64,000 bases of DNA, taken from positions 1 to 64,000 of the forward strand of contig NZ_JAKJIC010000008.1 of assembly GCF_021864535.1 (NCBI RefSeq), given 5' to 3'. The notes under the pieces are model-generated. The model did no database searches. It was not told where the DNA came from and worked only from the letters and a program-made list of their open reading frames with translations. Both the position numbers and the translations under genes were made by a program. The DNA comes from Oryzibacter oryziterrae (GTDB lineage: Bacteria > Pseudomonadota > Alphaproteobacteria > Rhizobiales > Pleomorphomonadaceae). This document shows, in pieces, positions 17,876 to 26,358 of this stretch (positions are counted from its first letter, which is position 1; every line of letters starts with the position of its first letter).

Positions 17876-18235
17876 TCACCTCCGCCGCGCGGCAAGCGTG
17901 AGGATCCGCCGATCCACCGCGTCGAGATCGACGCTGCCGGCCGCGCCATAGAGGGCGGCGCGGTCGTCGTCGGAGAGACGCCGCCCGAACCGGGCCAGCA
18001 CCTGCCCCTGCCGGAACAGGCGCTCGTCGGCCGGCAGCGTCGCCAAGGTCGCAAGCTCTGCCCTGACGCGCAGAAGGTCAGCCTGCCGCGACGCGAGGAA
18101 GGGGCGCAGGGCGAGACCGATCAGCAACGCCACCAGGATGCCGAGGCTGAGCGCCGCCATAAGGTCCTGCACCCCGAAATCGGCGAAGGCAAGCGGCATG
18201 CGCACCGGCCCGAGGGCGGCGATTTCAGGCGGCAT
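17876..18235 (-). CDS. Small membrane protein of the MoxR operon (DUF4381-like)
   Basis: A 119-residue protein with a single N-terminal span (LMAALSLGILVALLIGLAL) preceded by a short stretch with PLAFADF. A helical, Arg/Leu-rich cytoplasmic part follows (LRVRAELATLATLPADERLFRQGQVLARFGRRLSDDDRAALYG). Size, topology and place between DUF58 and VWA genes match DUF4381 proteins of MoxR operons, but sequence similarity was judged by eye only. It overlaps the DUF58 gene by 11 bases. Confidence 0.65.
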   Translation of the reverse strand: MPPEIAALGPVRMPLAFADFGVQDLMAALSLGILVALLIGLALRPFLASRQADLLRVRAELATLATLPADERLFRQGQVLARFGRRLSDDDRAALYGAAGSVDLDAVDRRILTLAARRR

Positions 18236-19133
18236 GACGGCTGTCCTCCAGTAGGGCGAGGCAAAGCTGCTCGTCGGTCGCCGCGGCGTCGACCAGCCGC
18301 ACTTCGGCCCCGAGCCGGCGAAGACGTTCCGGCCGCGGGTCCGGTGGGACGGAAGGCTTGACGCCGATGTCCGTCCAGTTCACCCGGCCGGGCCGCGTGA
18401 ACCAGGGATAGCCGCCCGGCAGCGGCGCCGTTTCGAAGGCGTCGGTCACCAGCAACACCACCAGCCGCATGCGGCGGGCAATGGCCTCGGCGAGCGCATC
18501 GAAGTCGTCACCGGCGTCGTCAAGCGCTGTGGCCAGATAGAGCGTGCTGCCCGAGGGCATCAGGCGCCCGGCCTGTTCGAGCGAGACTTCAAGCGTCTGG
18601 CTGCGTGCCCGGCCGGCGGCGGCCATCGCCCGGGCATGGCCGTAGGCGAACAGGCCGGCTGCTTCGGCCATGGCCCGATCGCGCGACCGCAAGGCGAGAA
18701 AGCTGCCTTCGACTTCATCAAGGCCAACGATCATGGCGCCGAGCCGACCGCCGGCCATCACCGCCTGCCAGCCACAGAGCGCCAGCACTTCGGCGGCAGC
18801 GACCGATTTCAGGCGGCGACGTGTGCCCCAGAGCATGGGCGGCCGAAAGTCGGCGATCAGCAAGGCCGCCTTGTCGCGGTCATCATGGAAGCTGCGCACA
18901 TGCACGCGACCGGTGCGGGCGGTGGTCATGGCATCCACATGCCGGAAATCGTCGCCTTCCACATAGGGGCGCACCTCGCGGATATCGAGGCCGTTGCCGC
19001 GCGCCCGTGTCGGGAAACCGCCCGGCCGCCCGGCAGCGGCCAGCTTCGGCTCGGGCAGATGGCCGACAAGATTGCGCAAGTGGATCAGACGGTCGGCATC
19101 GACCTCTGCGCCGGCGGTATGCGGCTCGGCCAT
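18225..19133 (-). CDS. DUF58 protein of the MoxR operon (MxaS-like)
   Basis: A 302-residue protein with the DUF58 signature GNGLDIREVRPYVEGDDFRHVDAMTTARTG near residue 45, followed by a VWA-like domain lacking a clear MIDAS (LLIADFRPPM). No membrane span is seen, unlike many DUF58 proteins. Such proteins are encoded directly after MoxR ATPases (mxaR-mxaS). The ten-base gap to the MoxR gene indicates one transcript. Confidence 0.85.
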   Translation of the reverse strand: MAEPHTAGAEVDADRLIHLRNLVGHLPEPKLAAAGRPGGFPTRARGNGLDIREVRPYVEGDDFRHVDAMTTARTGRVHVRSFHDDRDKAALLIADFRPPMLWGTRRRLKSVAAAEVLALCGWQAVMAGGRLGAMIVGLDEVEGSFLALRSRDRAMAEAAGLFAYGHARAMAAAGRARSQTLEVSLEQAGRLMPSGSTLYLATALDDAGDDFDALAEAIARRMRLVVLLVTDAFETAPLPGGYPWFTRPGRVNWTDIGVKPSVPPDPRPERLRRLGAEVRLVDAAATDEQLCLALLEDSRHAA

Positions 19134-19143
19134 GGCGCGCTCC

Positions 19144-20136
19144 TCACAGCGGTTCGATACGATCGATCAACTTGGCAATCAGGCTGCGCGCGCTTTCGCC
19201 ATCGGCGGTGGCGCGCCAGGTGGGAACGAGGCGATGGGCAAGAATGTCGGGCGCAAGCTCGGCCACATCCTCCGGCAGGCCGTGGTCGCGGCCTCGCAGA
19301 TAGGCGCGGGCCTTGACGGCAGCAGCCAGCGACAGGGTTCCGCGCGGAGAGACCGGATGGGCGATCAGGCGGCGGATGTCGGGCGCTGGCTGCTCCTCGC
19401 GCGTCGCCATCACCAGACGGACGATATAGTCCTTGAGCGCAGGCGCCAGCCGGACGGAGGCCGCCTCGGCGCGGGCGGAGAAAATCGATGCCGCATCAAG
19501 GTTATGGCTGACGGCAGGCGCGGTGCCGGCCGTCTCGCTCTCGACGAGATCGATGATGGCGCGCTCGGAGGTCGCGTCGGGCAACGCGACCAGCACATGC
19601 ATCTGGAAGCGATCGAGCTGGGCTTCGGGCAGCGGGAACGTGCCCTCGTGCTCGATTGAGTTCTGTGTCGCCACCACCATGAAGGGGCGCGGCAGAGCGT
19701 GCGTGATGCCGCCAACCGTGACCTGCCCCTCGGCCATGGCCTCAAGCAGCGCCGACTGCACCTTCGGCGGCGCCCGGTTGATCTCGTCGACCAGGAGCAG
19801 CGAATGGAACACCGGGCCGGCGACGAACTCGAAATCGCCCCGCTCCGGGCGGAAGACCTGCGTCCCTGTCACATCGGCCGGCATCAGGTCCGGCGTGCAT
19901 TGGACGCGGGAGAAGGAGCAGTCGAGCCCTTCGGCAAGCAGCTTCACGGCGCGCGTCTTGGCAAGACCGGGCGGTCCTTCGACAAGAACGTGGCCGCCGG
20001 TGAGCAGCGCGATCATCAACCGCTCCACCAGGGAGCCGCGACCGATGAGGCCGAGTTCAACCGAAGCGGCGAGATCGATGACCTTTTGGCGCGTGACGAA
20101 TGCGACGGACGACGTGGACGGCGTCTGGTCGTTCAT
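19144..20136 (-). CDS. MoxR-family AAA+ ATPase
   Basis: A 330-residue AAA+ ATPase of the MoxR group. Walker A reads VLVEGPPGLAKTRAVK; Walker B LLLVDEINRAPPKVQSALLEAMAEGQVTVGG; sensor 1 lies in FMVVATQNSIEHEGTFPLPEAQLDRF, and sensor 2 in RGTLSLAAAVKARAYL. MoxR ATPases act as chaperone-like remodelers with VWA proteins. The start MNDQTPSTSS at 20136 follows GGGAGGGATTC. It leads a seven-gene run (to 14191) with overlaps or gaps of at most ten bases: MoxR, DUF58, DUF4381-like, VWA, VWA, TPR, BatD. Confidence 0.93.
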   Translation of the reverse strand: MNDQTPSTSSVAFVTRQKVIDLAASVELGLIGRGSLVERLMIALLTGGHVLVEGPPGLAKTRAVKLLAEGLDCSFSRVQCTPDLMPADVTGTQVFRPERGDFEFVAGPVFHSLLLVDEINRAPPKVQSALLEAMAEGQVTVGGITHALPRPFMVVATQNSIEHEGTFPLPEAQLDRFQMHVLVALPDATSERAIIDLVESETAGTAPAVSHNLDAASIFSARAEAASVRLAPALKDYIVRLVMATREEQPAPDIRRLIAHPVSPRGTLSLAAAVKARAYLRGRDHGLPEDVAELAPDILAHRLVPTWRATADGESARSLIAKLIDRIEPL

Positions 20137-20469
20137 GAATCCCTCCCGGATACACAGGCGCCTCTTCGGTGCGCTTTTGCGGAAGGTTACGGGGTTACCC
20201 GGACGTCGCCAAGGCTGCACCGATGGGCGAGCCTGAGACATATTGCCCTGCGCGAGCCACGACACGCAGCCGGCAAGCACGGGAAAATCCCATTCGGCAG
20301 AGGACGTTCTGGCCAGCACGGACGGCAAACGATATCAGTTCCTGTCAACCCGCTCGGCAAGTGACTCGGCTGACCGGACGATTGCCTCGTCCGCAACAGC
20401 GATTCTGCCGACAAACTGCGTGACGTCCCGGGCTTTCTGCCCTCCCCGTTTCGATGTGAAGGACATTCC
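20137..20469. promoter_or_regulatory. Divergent promoter region, MoxR operon / hydratase
   Basis: 333 bases between divergent genes. No third gene is supported. It should hold the promoter of the whole MoxR operon and that of the hydratase; no operator palindrome was recognised. Confidence 0.4.
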
Positions 20470-21237
20470 ATGCCCAGCGAGACCGCCGTTCAACGCCTTG
20501 CCGCCCTGCTTGTTGATGCCCGCCGCACCGGCCGAAAGCTGGCCAGCATTGAAAACGATCTCATCCCCACCGCTGCAATGCAGGCCGACGCCGTGCAGAT
20601 GGCGGTGGTCGACGCGCTCGGGCGCATCGGCGGCTACAAGGTGCTGCAGATCGGCGAGGCCGAGGGTGCCTGGGGCGCCATTCTGTTCAGCCATGTCTAC
20701 GCGGCCCCCGCCGCCACGAACTACGACCTGTCGCCGCTGAAGGTGGAAGTCGAGGTTGCCTTCCGCATGGCCCACGACCTGCCCGGCAAGCCGGACGGTA
20801 GCGCCTATTCCACCGAGGAAGTGCATGACGCCGTCGGCTGCGCCTTCGTCGCCTTCGAAATCCTCGAGAGCCGCCTTGCCGCCGATCCCAAGCCGGCACC
20901 GCTCCTGTCGCGCGCCGACGCCATGGGCAACTGGGGCCTGATTTCCGGCCCGGCGGTGACCAACTGGCTGCCGCTGATGAAGTCCGACCTGGAGGTCTCG
21001 CTGGAGATTGCCGGGCGGAGCGTGGTCAGCCAGACCGGCGGCCATCCCTCGGGCTTGCCGCATCACGCCCTGACCTGGCTTGCCAATGCGCTTGCCAAGG
21101 CCGGACACGGCCTCGTGGCCGGCCAGGTGGTGACCACCGGTGCTTTCGGCGGTGGCCATCTCATCGCTCCGGGAGAAACCGCCATCGCCTCCATCGAAGG
21201 CCTTGGCAGCATCCGCTTCACGCTCAACCGGTCCTGA
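20470..21237 (+). CDS. 2-keto-4-pentenoate hydratase family protein (MhpD-like)
   Basis: A 255-residue enzyme of the fumarylacetoacetase/hydratase superfamily. Landmarks are EVEVAFRMAHDLPG (metal-binding acidic strand), EILESRL and the C-terminal GQVVTTGAFGGG and APGETAIASIEGLGSIRF, typical of 2-hydroxypenta-2,4-dienoate hydratases of aromatic meta-cleavage and of related decarboxylases. No other catabolic genes adjoin it, so its substrate is open. It converges on the GH44 gene with an 18-base gap. Confidence 0.8.
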   Translation: MPSETAVQRLAALLVDARRTGRKLASIENDLIPTAAMQADAVQMAVVDALGRIGGYKVLQIGEAEGAWGAILFSHVYAAPAATNYDLSPLKVEVEVAFRMAHDLPGKPDGSAYSTEEVHDAVGCAFVAFEILESRLAADPKPAPLLSRADAMGNWGLISGPAVTNWLPLMKSDLEVSLEIAGRSVVSQTGGHPSGLPHHALTWLANALAKAGHGLVAGQVVTTGAFGGGHLIAPGETAIASIEGLGSIRFTLNRS

Positions 21238-21255
21238 CGGCGGGGCCGGCAGGGA

Positions 21256-23535
21256 TCAGTGAAGCGTACAGGTCATGCCGTTCAGCTTGATGCTGACCGG
21301 CTTGGCATTGGCGCCGGTATAGTCGGCATAGAAGCCGACGTCGATCGAGCCACCGGCGCCGATGGATTTCGTCCAGTCGGCAGGCGTGACCAGCTGCTCC
21401 TTGCCGAGCGTCTGCAGGGTGCCGTTCCACAAGTTGGAAATCACCTGATTGCCGGCAAAGCTCCAGTTGAGCGCCCAACCGTTGATCGCCTTGCCGCCGG
21501 TGTTGGTGATGTGCAGGTTGGCGACAAAGCCGGTATCCCAATCGGACGTCACCTTGTAGGTGATGGCGCAGGTCTTGGCCGTCTGATCGGCCGGTCGCAC
21601 CGGCACGGTGATCGTCCTTGCGTCGACAAGCCCCTTGCTGTCCTTGACCGTCAACGACAGCGGGAAGAAGCCATAGCTCTTGTAGGTGTGACTGACGGCG
21701 ACGCCGCTGGCGGTCTTGCCGTCGCCGAAGGTCCAGGCATAGGACGCGATCGGGTTGGTTTTCGCCTGCGAACTGTGGGCGTCGAGCGACGTTGTCGCCG
21801 AGACGGGCAGCGCCGATTGCAAGGTTGCCGGCGTCGCAGTGAACTTGGCAACAGGCGGCTCGGCCACCACCGTCCCCTTGGCGGCGACGACCACCATCGT
21901 CACGCTTTGGGCCGGCGTCGGCACGGTGATGCTGCCACCGGAGACCTTGGGCGCGGCAAGGCGGGCAATGGTGTTCTTCGAGGTAAGCTGATAGGCGAGC
22001 ACCTGCCCCGAGGGCGTGAACCCCTTGAGCTCCACACGCGTGCTGCTGGCCGCCCCACTGGTGCCGGGCAGCGACTTGTTGATCACCATCACCGTCAGCG
22101 CCTTGTCGGCCTGACGCAAGGCGGCAAAGGCGGAGAGTTCATCGGGATTGGCCACCTTGGCGGAAACGCCGGTTTCACCGAAGACATGCAGGTTGCCGTC
22201 GTAGTTGCGGTAGAGCTGCATGGCCTTGAAGGTGGGCGTCTCGGTATGCGGCACCGTCCAGCGCGTGGCGATGTCGAGACCTTCGCGACCGAAAATGCCA
22301 AGCACGTCGGCCTGCGCGGTCGCGCCGCTGATGGTGCCGTCCGCACCCCAGCTGTATTCGGTCAGGGCCGTCGGAGTGCCGGCGTAATAGTTGTTCTTCA
22401 CCAGCGCCTTCATGCGCGGGATGAGATTGACCTTCTGGCCGATCCAGCTCTCCGACACATAGGACGGATCCCACAGCTCGCGCGTCGAACGATTGCGCAG
22501 CCGCTGCACGGCGGCGCTCATGTCGTCGCTATACTCGCCCGACTGCGGATAATAATGCATGCTGAAGACGTCGATCGGCCGACCGGCCTTCTTCATCTCG
22601 GCGAGCAGCCAGGCCATGTAGTCGGCCCCCTTCTGGACGCCGGCGTGGTCTGGCGGCTCGCTGTTCCAGCCGTGGTCACCGGACCAGACTTGGTCGTAGC
22701 CGCTGTAGAGGAACGGCAGCCAGCCCCATTCCTCCGGCCCGACGATCTTGGCCGAGGGATCGGCAGCGCGAATGACGGCGGCATAATCGATCATCGCGTC
22801 GCGCGCTTCGACGGCGTGCACGCCTTCGGGATGGACGTCCCGATGGGTCGAGGACCACAGGCTGACTTCATTGTCGAGCAGATAGAAGTCCGGCCCCTTC
22901 GAGGTTGCCGGGCCGAAGGCCGTCACCAGATGCTGCACGAAGCCCTTCTGGGTCGCCGGCGTCGAGGGCACGTAAGCGTCCTGAGGGGCGTTATTCTTGA
23001 CGTTGCCGCCCGAGACCAGGATGCCGTTGCCGGCATCGGGATACCAGGAGTCATGCTCGGTCTGGGCGCCGTATTTCTTGATGGAAAAGGCCGGCAGCAC
23101 GCTGCGCTGATCGCCGAGCTTGGCGATCCAGGCCAGCATGGGCACCGTCACCATGGACGACACGTTCGCTGCGTTGTTGGTCTTGACGAAGGTATCCGCC
23201 TCGCCCGACGGGGCCGAGGAGGCGTAGGGATAGCTCTCAAAGAACCAGTCGCTGGCAAGGTTATGCGCGTTCTGCTGCCAGTTATAGGTGGAGAGACCGT
23301 TGCCGCCCATGCGGTTGATGGTGAAGTTCAGGCGCTTCAGATCCGTCGCGGAAATCGTGTCGGCGTCGCCAACGCTGATGCCGTAGATCAGCGGGTTGAT
23401 CGGGTGCTGCCGAGCCGCCGACGCATCAACTGACACCACGGCAGTGCTCCGCGCTTGCGCGGAGCCAGTGGCAAGACAGGTCGTCAGCAGCAAGGCAGAG
23501 CCAAGACGGCGAAGGGATGACGAGCAAATGATCAT
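21256..23535 (-). CDS. Secreted GH44 endoglucanase/xyloglucanase with PKD and CBM2 domains
   Basis: A 759-residue secreted enzyme. A signal peptide ends near SAQA-RS. Residues ~35-530 form a GH44 catalytic unit: NPLIYGISVGD, NRMGGNGLSTYNWQQNA, the likely acid/base in YLLDNEVSLWSSTHRDVHP, GPEEWGW, DVFSMHYYPQ and the likely nucleophile in ALTEYSWGADG. A PKD domain follows (YAWTFGDGKTASGVAVSHTY), then a C-terminal family-2 cellulose-binding module with flanking cysteines (CAITYKV...GMTCTLH) and surface Trp residues. GH44 enzymes cut cellulose, carboxymethylcellulose or xyloglucan. The architecture is more typical of Firmicutes, Actinobacteria or myxobacteria than of Rhizobiales, so transfer is plausible though base composition is like the host's. 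It is monocistronic. Confidence 0.85.
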   Translation of the reverse strand: MIICSSSLRRLGSALLLTTCLATGSAQARSTAVVSVDASAARQHPINPLIYGISVGDADTISATDLKRLNFTINRMGGNGLSTYNWQQNAHNLASDWFFESYPYASSAPSGEADTFVKTNNAANVSSMVTVPMLAWIAKLGDQRSVLPAFSIKKYGAQTEHDSWYPDAGNGILVSGGNVKNNAPQDAYVPSTPATQKGFVQHLVTAFGPATSKGPDFYLLDNEVSLWSSTHRDVHPEGVHAVEARDAMIDYAAVIRAADPSAKIVGPEEWGWLPFLYSGYDQVWSGDHGWNSEPPDHAGVQKGADYMAWLLAEMKKAGRPIDVFSMHYYPQSGEYSDDMSAAVQRLRNRSTRELWDPSYVSESWIGQKVNLIPRMKALVKNNYYAGTPTALTEYSWGADGTISGATAQADVLGIFGREGLDIATRWTVPHTETPTFKAMQLYRNYDGNLHVFGETGVSAKVANPDELSAFAALRQADKALTVMVINKSLPGTSGAASSTRVELKGFTPSGQVLAYQLTSKNTIARLAAPKVSGGSITVPTPAQSVTMVVVAAKGTVVAEPPVAKFTATPATLQSALPVSATTSLDAHSSQAKTNPIASYAWTFGDGKTASGVAVSHTYKSYGFFPLSLTVKDSKGLVDARTITVPVRPADQTAKTCAITYKVTSDWDTGFVANLHITNTGGKAINGWALNWSFAGNQVISNLWNGTLQTLGKEQLVTPADWTKSIGAGGSIDVGFYADYTGANAKPVSIKLNGMTCTLH

Positions 23536-23783
23536 GGGTCACCGTGAATGAACTGGTGGACGCAAAAGACGTAAAATCTGACGAAAAACTCATGAATTCG
23601 AACCGAAACCAGCGGTTCGCCCTTCAGTTTTAACACCTGAAAGCAAATTGAAGTCAATGATCGGCAGTCACGGGCCGATGCCGTGCTTGCAAGAGCCCGA
23701 GATCAAAATGAACGGTTCATCACCATCAAGGATTCAAGGCTTCCTGCAGGTATTGCAGGTGACTTTACCCTTTTCCAACCACC

Positions 23784-24470
23784 TCAACCGGCATCGGACA
23801 GACGATAGCCAACCCCAGGTTCGGTAATGATCAGCCTGACATCTCCGGTATCACCCAACTTCTGTCGCAGCTGGCCGACATAGACGCGCAAATACTGGGT
23901 ATCGCCGGCATGTTCATCGCCCCAGATGGCCGAGAGCAACTGCCGGTGCGTCAGCACGGTGCCCGCATGGCGGGCCAGTTGGGCCAGCAACTCGTATTCG
24001 GTCTTGGTGAGGCGAATGTCCTCGCCATCCCGGGCGACACGGTGGCGAGCCAGATCGATCTCATAGGCACCGCAGCGCAGAACCGGACCCTCGCCGTCGA
24101 TCCGCCGCCGCTGCCGCAGGGCGGCGCGCAAGCGTGCCAGCAGCTCGCCGACGCTGAAGGGCTTGTTGACGAAATCATTGGCGCCCATGTCGAGCGCCAG
24201 GATCTTCTCGGCCTCGCGATCCCGCGCGGACAGCACGACGATCGGTGTGGCGGACCACTGCCGAAGCGCGACGATCACATCCTTGCCATCGAGATCGGGC
24301 AAGCCGAGATCGAGGATGATCACGTCCGGCTTGCGGGACTGCGCGAGGTCAAGTGCCGCCCGACCGGTCTCCGCCCGCACCACCTCGTAGCCCTCCACCT
24401 CCAGCACCGGCGTGAGGAACCGGTGGATGGCTGGCTCATCGTCAACCACCAGCAGGATCGGCTTGTTCAT
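23784..24470 (-). CDS. kdpE: KdpE-like response regulator
   Basis: A 228-residue OmpR/PhoB-family regulator. The receiver has Asp pairs in VVDDEPAIHRF, phospho-acceptor Asp in DVIILDLGLPDLDG (about residue 52) and Lys in NKPF. The C-terminal winged helix includes RLTKTEYELLAQLARHAGTVLTHRQLL and WGDEHAGDTQYLRVYVGQLRQKLGD, the KdpE-type recognition region. The start MNKPILLVVDDEPA at 24470 lies inside the end of the kinase gene (29-base overlap), so the pair is co-transcribed, kinase first. Without kdpABC here, the probable target is kup, which is divergent at 26359. Confidence 0.9.
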   Translation of the reverse strand: MNKPILLVVDDEPAIHRFLTPVLEVEGYEVVRAETGRAALDLAQSRKPDVIILDLGLPDLDGKDVIVALRQWSATPIVVLSARDREAEKILALDMGANDFVNKPFSVGELLARLRAALRQRRRIDGEGPVLRCGAYEIDLARHRVARDGEDIRLTKTEYELLAQLARHAGTVLTHRQLLSAIWGDEHAGDTQYLRVYVGQLRQKLGDTGDVRLIITEPGVGYRLSDAG

Positions 24471-26100
24471 CTTCACTGTCCTCTGGATGCGAAGCCTCAA
24501 GGGGCAGGCGCAGGGTGATGCGACAGCCGTGGCCATCGGCAACCGGACTTTCGGCCGTCACCTCGCCGCCGTGCGCTTCGACGATACCCTGGGTGATGGC
24601 AAGGCCGAGGCCGAAGCTTTCTCCGCCATCGGCCGCCGACGCCTTAGCGCGGGCAAACTTGGCGAAGACACGCGGCAGGAGATCCGCTGGGATGCCCGGT
24701 CCATCGTCGGTCACCGCGACGAGCGCCCGCTGCCCCTCGCGCCGGATGGAGAGATCGATGACGGCCCCTGCCCCGGCATGCCGTAGGGAATTGCCCAGCA
24801 CGTTGCCGAGCGCCTGTTCAATCAGGCTGGCATCCGCCCGGACAAGCGGCATGTCCGCGGCGAATTGAACCCGGATCGACTGGCTTGCGCCGCGGCGACG
24901 AGCCAGCGCAACGACGCGATGGACGCTGTCGGCAAGGTCCACCCAGTCCCGTTGCAGGTCGAGTGCTCCCGCCTCAAGACGGGTGATGGCGAGCAGATTG
25001 CGGACCATGCCGTCGAGATGCTCGGCTTCCTCGTGGATCGAGGACAGTAAGTCGGCACGCTGCGGCGCCGAGAGCCGCTCGCCATAGTCGATCAGGCTGG
25101 ACGCAGCTCCGAGGATCGAGGAAAGCGGGGTGCGGAAATCATGGCTGACGGACGCCAGCAGGATGTTGCGGACGCTTTCGGTTTCAGCCGCCGCCTTGGC
25201 GACGCTGATCTCCGAGGCCAGGCGCGCCCGGTCGGCGGCAATGGCCGCATGCTCGGCAAGGGAATAGAGCAGGATGACCTGTTCGGTGTCGAGCGGCGCG
25301 CCCTTGCCTTCGGCCGCAACGCCGATGACGCCGAGGCGGCGATGGCCCGCCGACATGGGGGCGAAAATCCAGCTGGCCTCGGCATGGGTCGCCGTGCCGG
25401 CACCGCTGAGTTCGCGACAGGCAAAGGCCCAGCGCGCGGCGGCCAGTGCCGCCTCGTCGAGCGTGGCCGATGAGGACGCCGCGGCGAGCGTGAGGTCGTC
25501 ATCCTCGGCCAGCAGGAACACCGTCCGCCGCCCGAGGATGGCGGAGGCCTCGTCTGCCGCCGTCGCCAGCACCGTCGCGCGATCGGCGACCGACGACAGT
25601 CGGCGGGCAAATGCATAGAGCTGGCGCATTTCGAGGCCGCGGACCACCACCTCATGCGCCCGCTGACGCGATCGACCCGCCACCGCCGACGTGATCACCG
25701 CCACCACCAGGAAGGCGACCAGCGTGACCAGCTCGCGCGGCCGGGCGACGGCGAGCGTGTACAAGGGCTCGATGAAGAAGAAGTTGTAGGCGAGGAAGGC
25801 CAACCCGGACGCAAACACCGCCGGCCAGATGCCGAAGCGGATGGCCGGAACCAGCACCGACAGCAGCAGGATCGGAGAGACGTCCACAAGGCCAAGGCGG
25901 CGCGACACCACCAGCGCCAGGGCCAATCCGGCGCCTACACTGAAGCCCGCTTCCACATAGGCACGTACCGGCCCCGGTCGCCGCCAGTCGAGCCGCAGGG
26001 CGCTATCGGGCATATCGCCCTCCGCGCGCGCCACCAGCGCCGGCGTATCGGTGCCATCAGGTGCCTGGCGCGAAAAAGGAGGAGGCTGCAATCCGCTCAT
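24442..26100 (-). CDS. kdpD: KdpD-like sensor kinase lacking the N-terminal KdpD and Usp domains
   Basis: A 552-residue sensor. Four closely spaced membrane spans (DUF4118; ALALVVSRRLGLVDVSPILLLSVLVPAIRFGIWPAVFASG, then a hairpin ending AVITSAVAG) lead into a GAF-like segment. The kinase core has KdpD-type H box ASVSHDFRTPLSSILGAASSLIDYG, N box LGNVLGNSLRHA, G1 VTDDGPGIP and G2 GLGLAITQG. E. coli KdpD (894 residues) carries ~400 further N-terminal residues with the KdpD and UspA-like domains; these are absent here and no fragment precedes the ATG at 26100. The kinase is therefore a short KdpD, probably sensing potassium limitation or turgor through the DUF4118/GAF part. Confidence 0.87.
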   Translation of the reverse strand: MSGLQPPPFSRQAPDGTDTPALVARAEGDMPDSALRLDWRRPGPVRAYVEAGFSVGAGLALALVVSRRLGLVDVSPILLLSVLVPAIRFGIWPAVFASGLAFLAYNFFFIEPLYTLAVARPRELVTLVAFLVVAVITSAVAGRSRQRAHEVVVRGLEMRQLYAFARRLSSVADRATVLATAADEASAILGRRTVFLLAEDDDLTLAAASSSATLDEAALAAARWAFACRELSGAGTATHAEASWIFAPMSAGHRRLGVIGVAAEGKGAPLDTEQVILLYSLAEHAAIAADRARLASEISVAKAAAETESVRNILLASVSHDFRTPLSSILGAASSLIDYGERLSAPQRADLLSSIHEEAEHLDGMVRNLLAITRLEAGALDLQRDWVDLADSVHRVVALARRRGASQSIRVQFAADMPLVRADASLIEQALGNVLGNSLRHAGAGAVIDLSIRREGQRALVAVTDDGPGIPADLLPRVFAKFARAKASAADGGESFGLGLAITQGIVEAHGGEVTAESPVADGHGCRITLRLPLEASHPEDSEDEQADPAGG

Positions 26101-26358
26101 GAATGGCAACACTATCAACCTTGCTGCACCAGGAAAACACCAAGCCGCACCGCGCGACGAACATGAGCCCAGCCAAGCCAAGGACCGGACAACCGACCAC
26201 CGTGCGGCCGACATAAAGTTTATATAAATATCTGATTTCAAACCATAAAGAAAAAATAAAAAACGGCCAGATTCCCTGTCTTTGAAATAGATATGACATT
26301 GAGATCGGCCATATGAAAATTATACTTGGGCCATCATTTAACGAAAGACCGATCTTTC
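26101..26358. promoter_or_regulatory. Divergent promoter region of kdpDE and kup
   Basis: 258 bases, with a conspicuously AT-rich core at about 26213-26275. It holds the perfect palindrome TTTATATAAA (26219-26228) and an A-rich run before kup. Known KdpE sites in E. coli are AT-rich and lie just upstream of the -35 region, so this core is a candidate KdpE target serving both directions. That is inference. Confidence 0.5.

Noticed and set aside
14191-20136. A methanol-oxidation (mxa) cluster
   Set aside because: The helper-type genes are present but mxaF, mxaJ, mxaG and mxaI are not, so methylotrophy is not supported.
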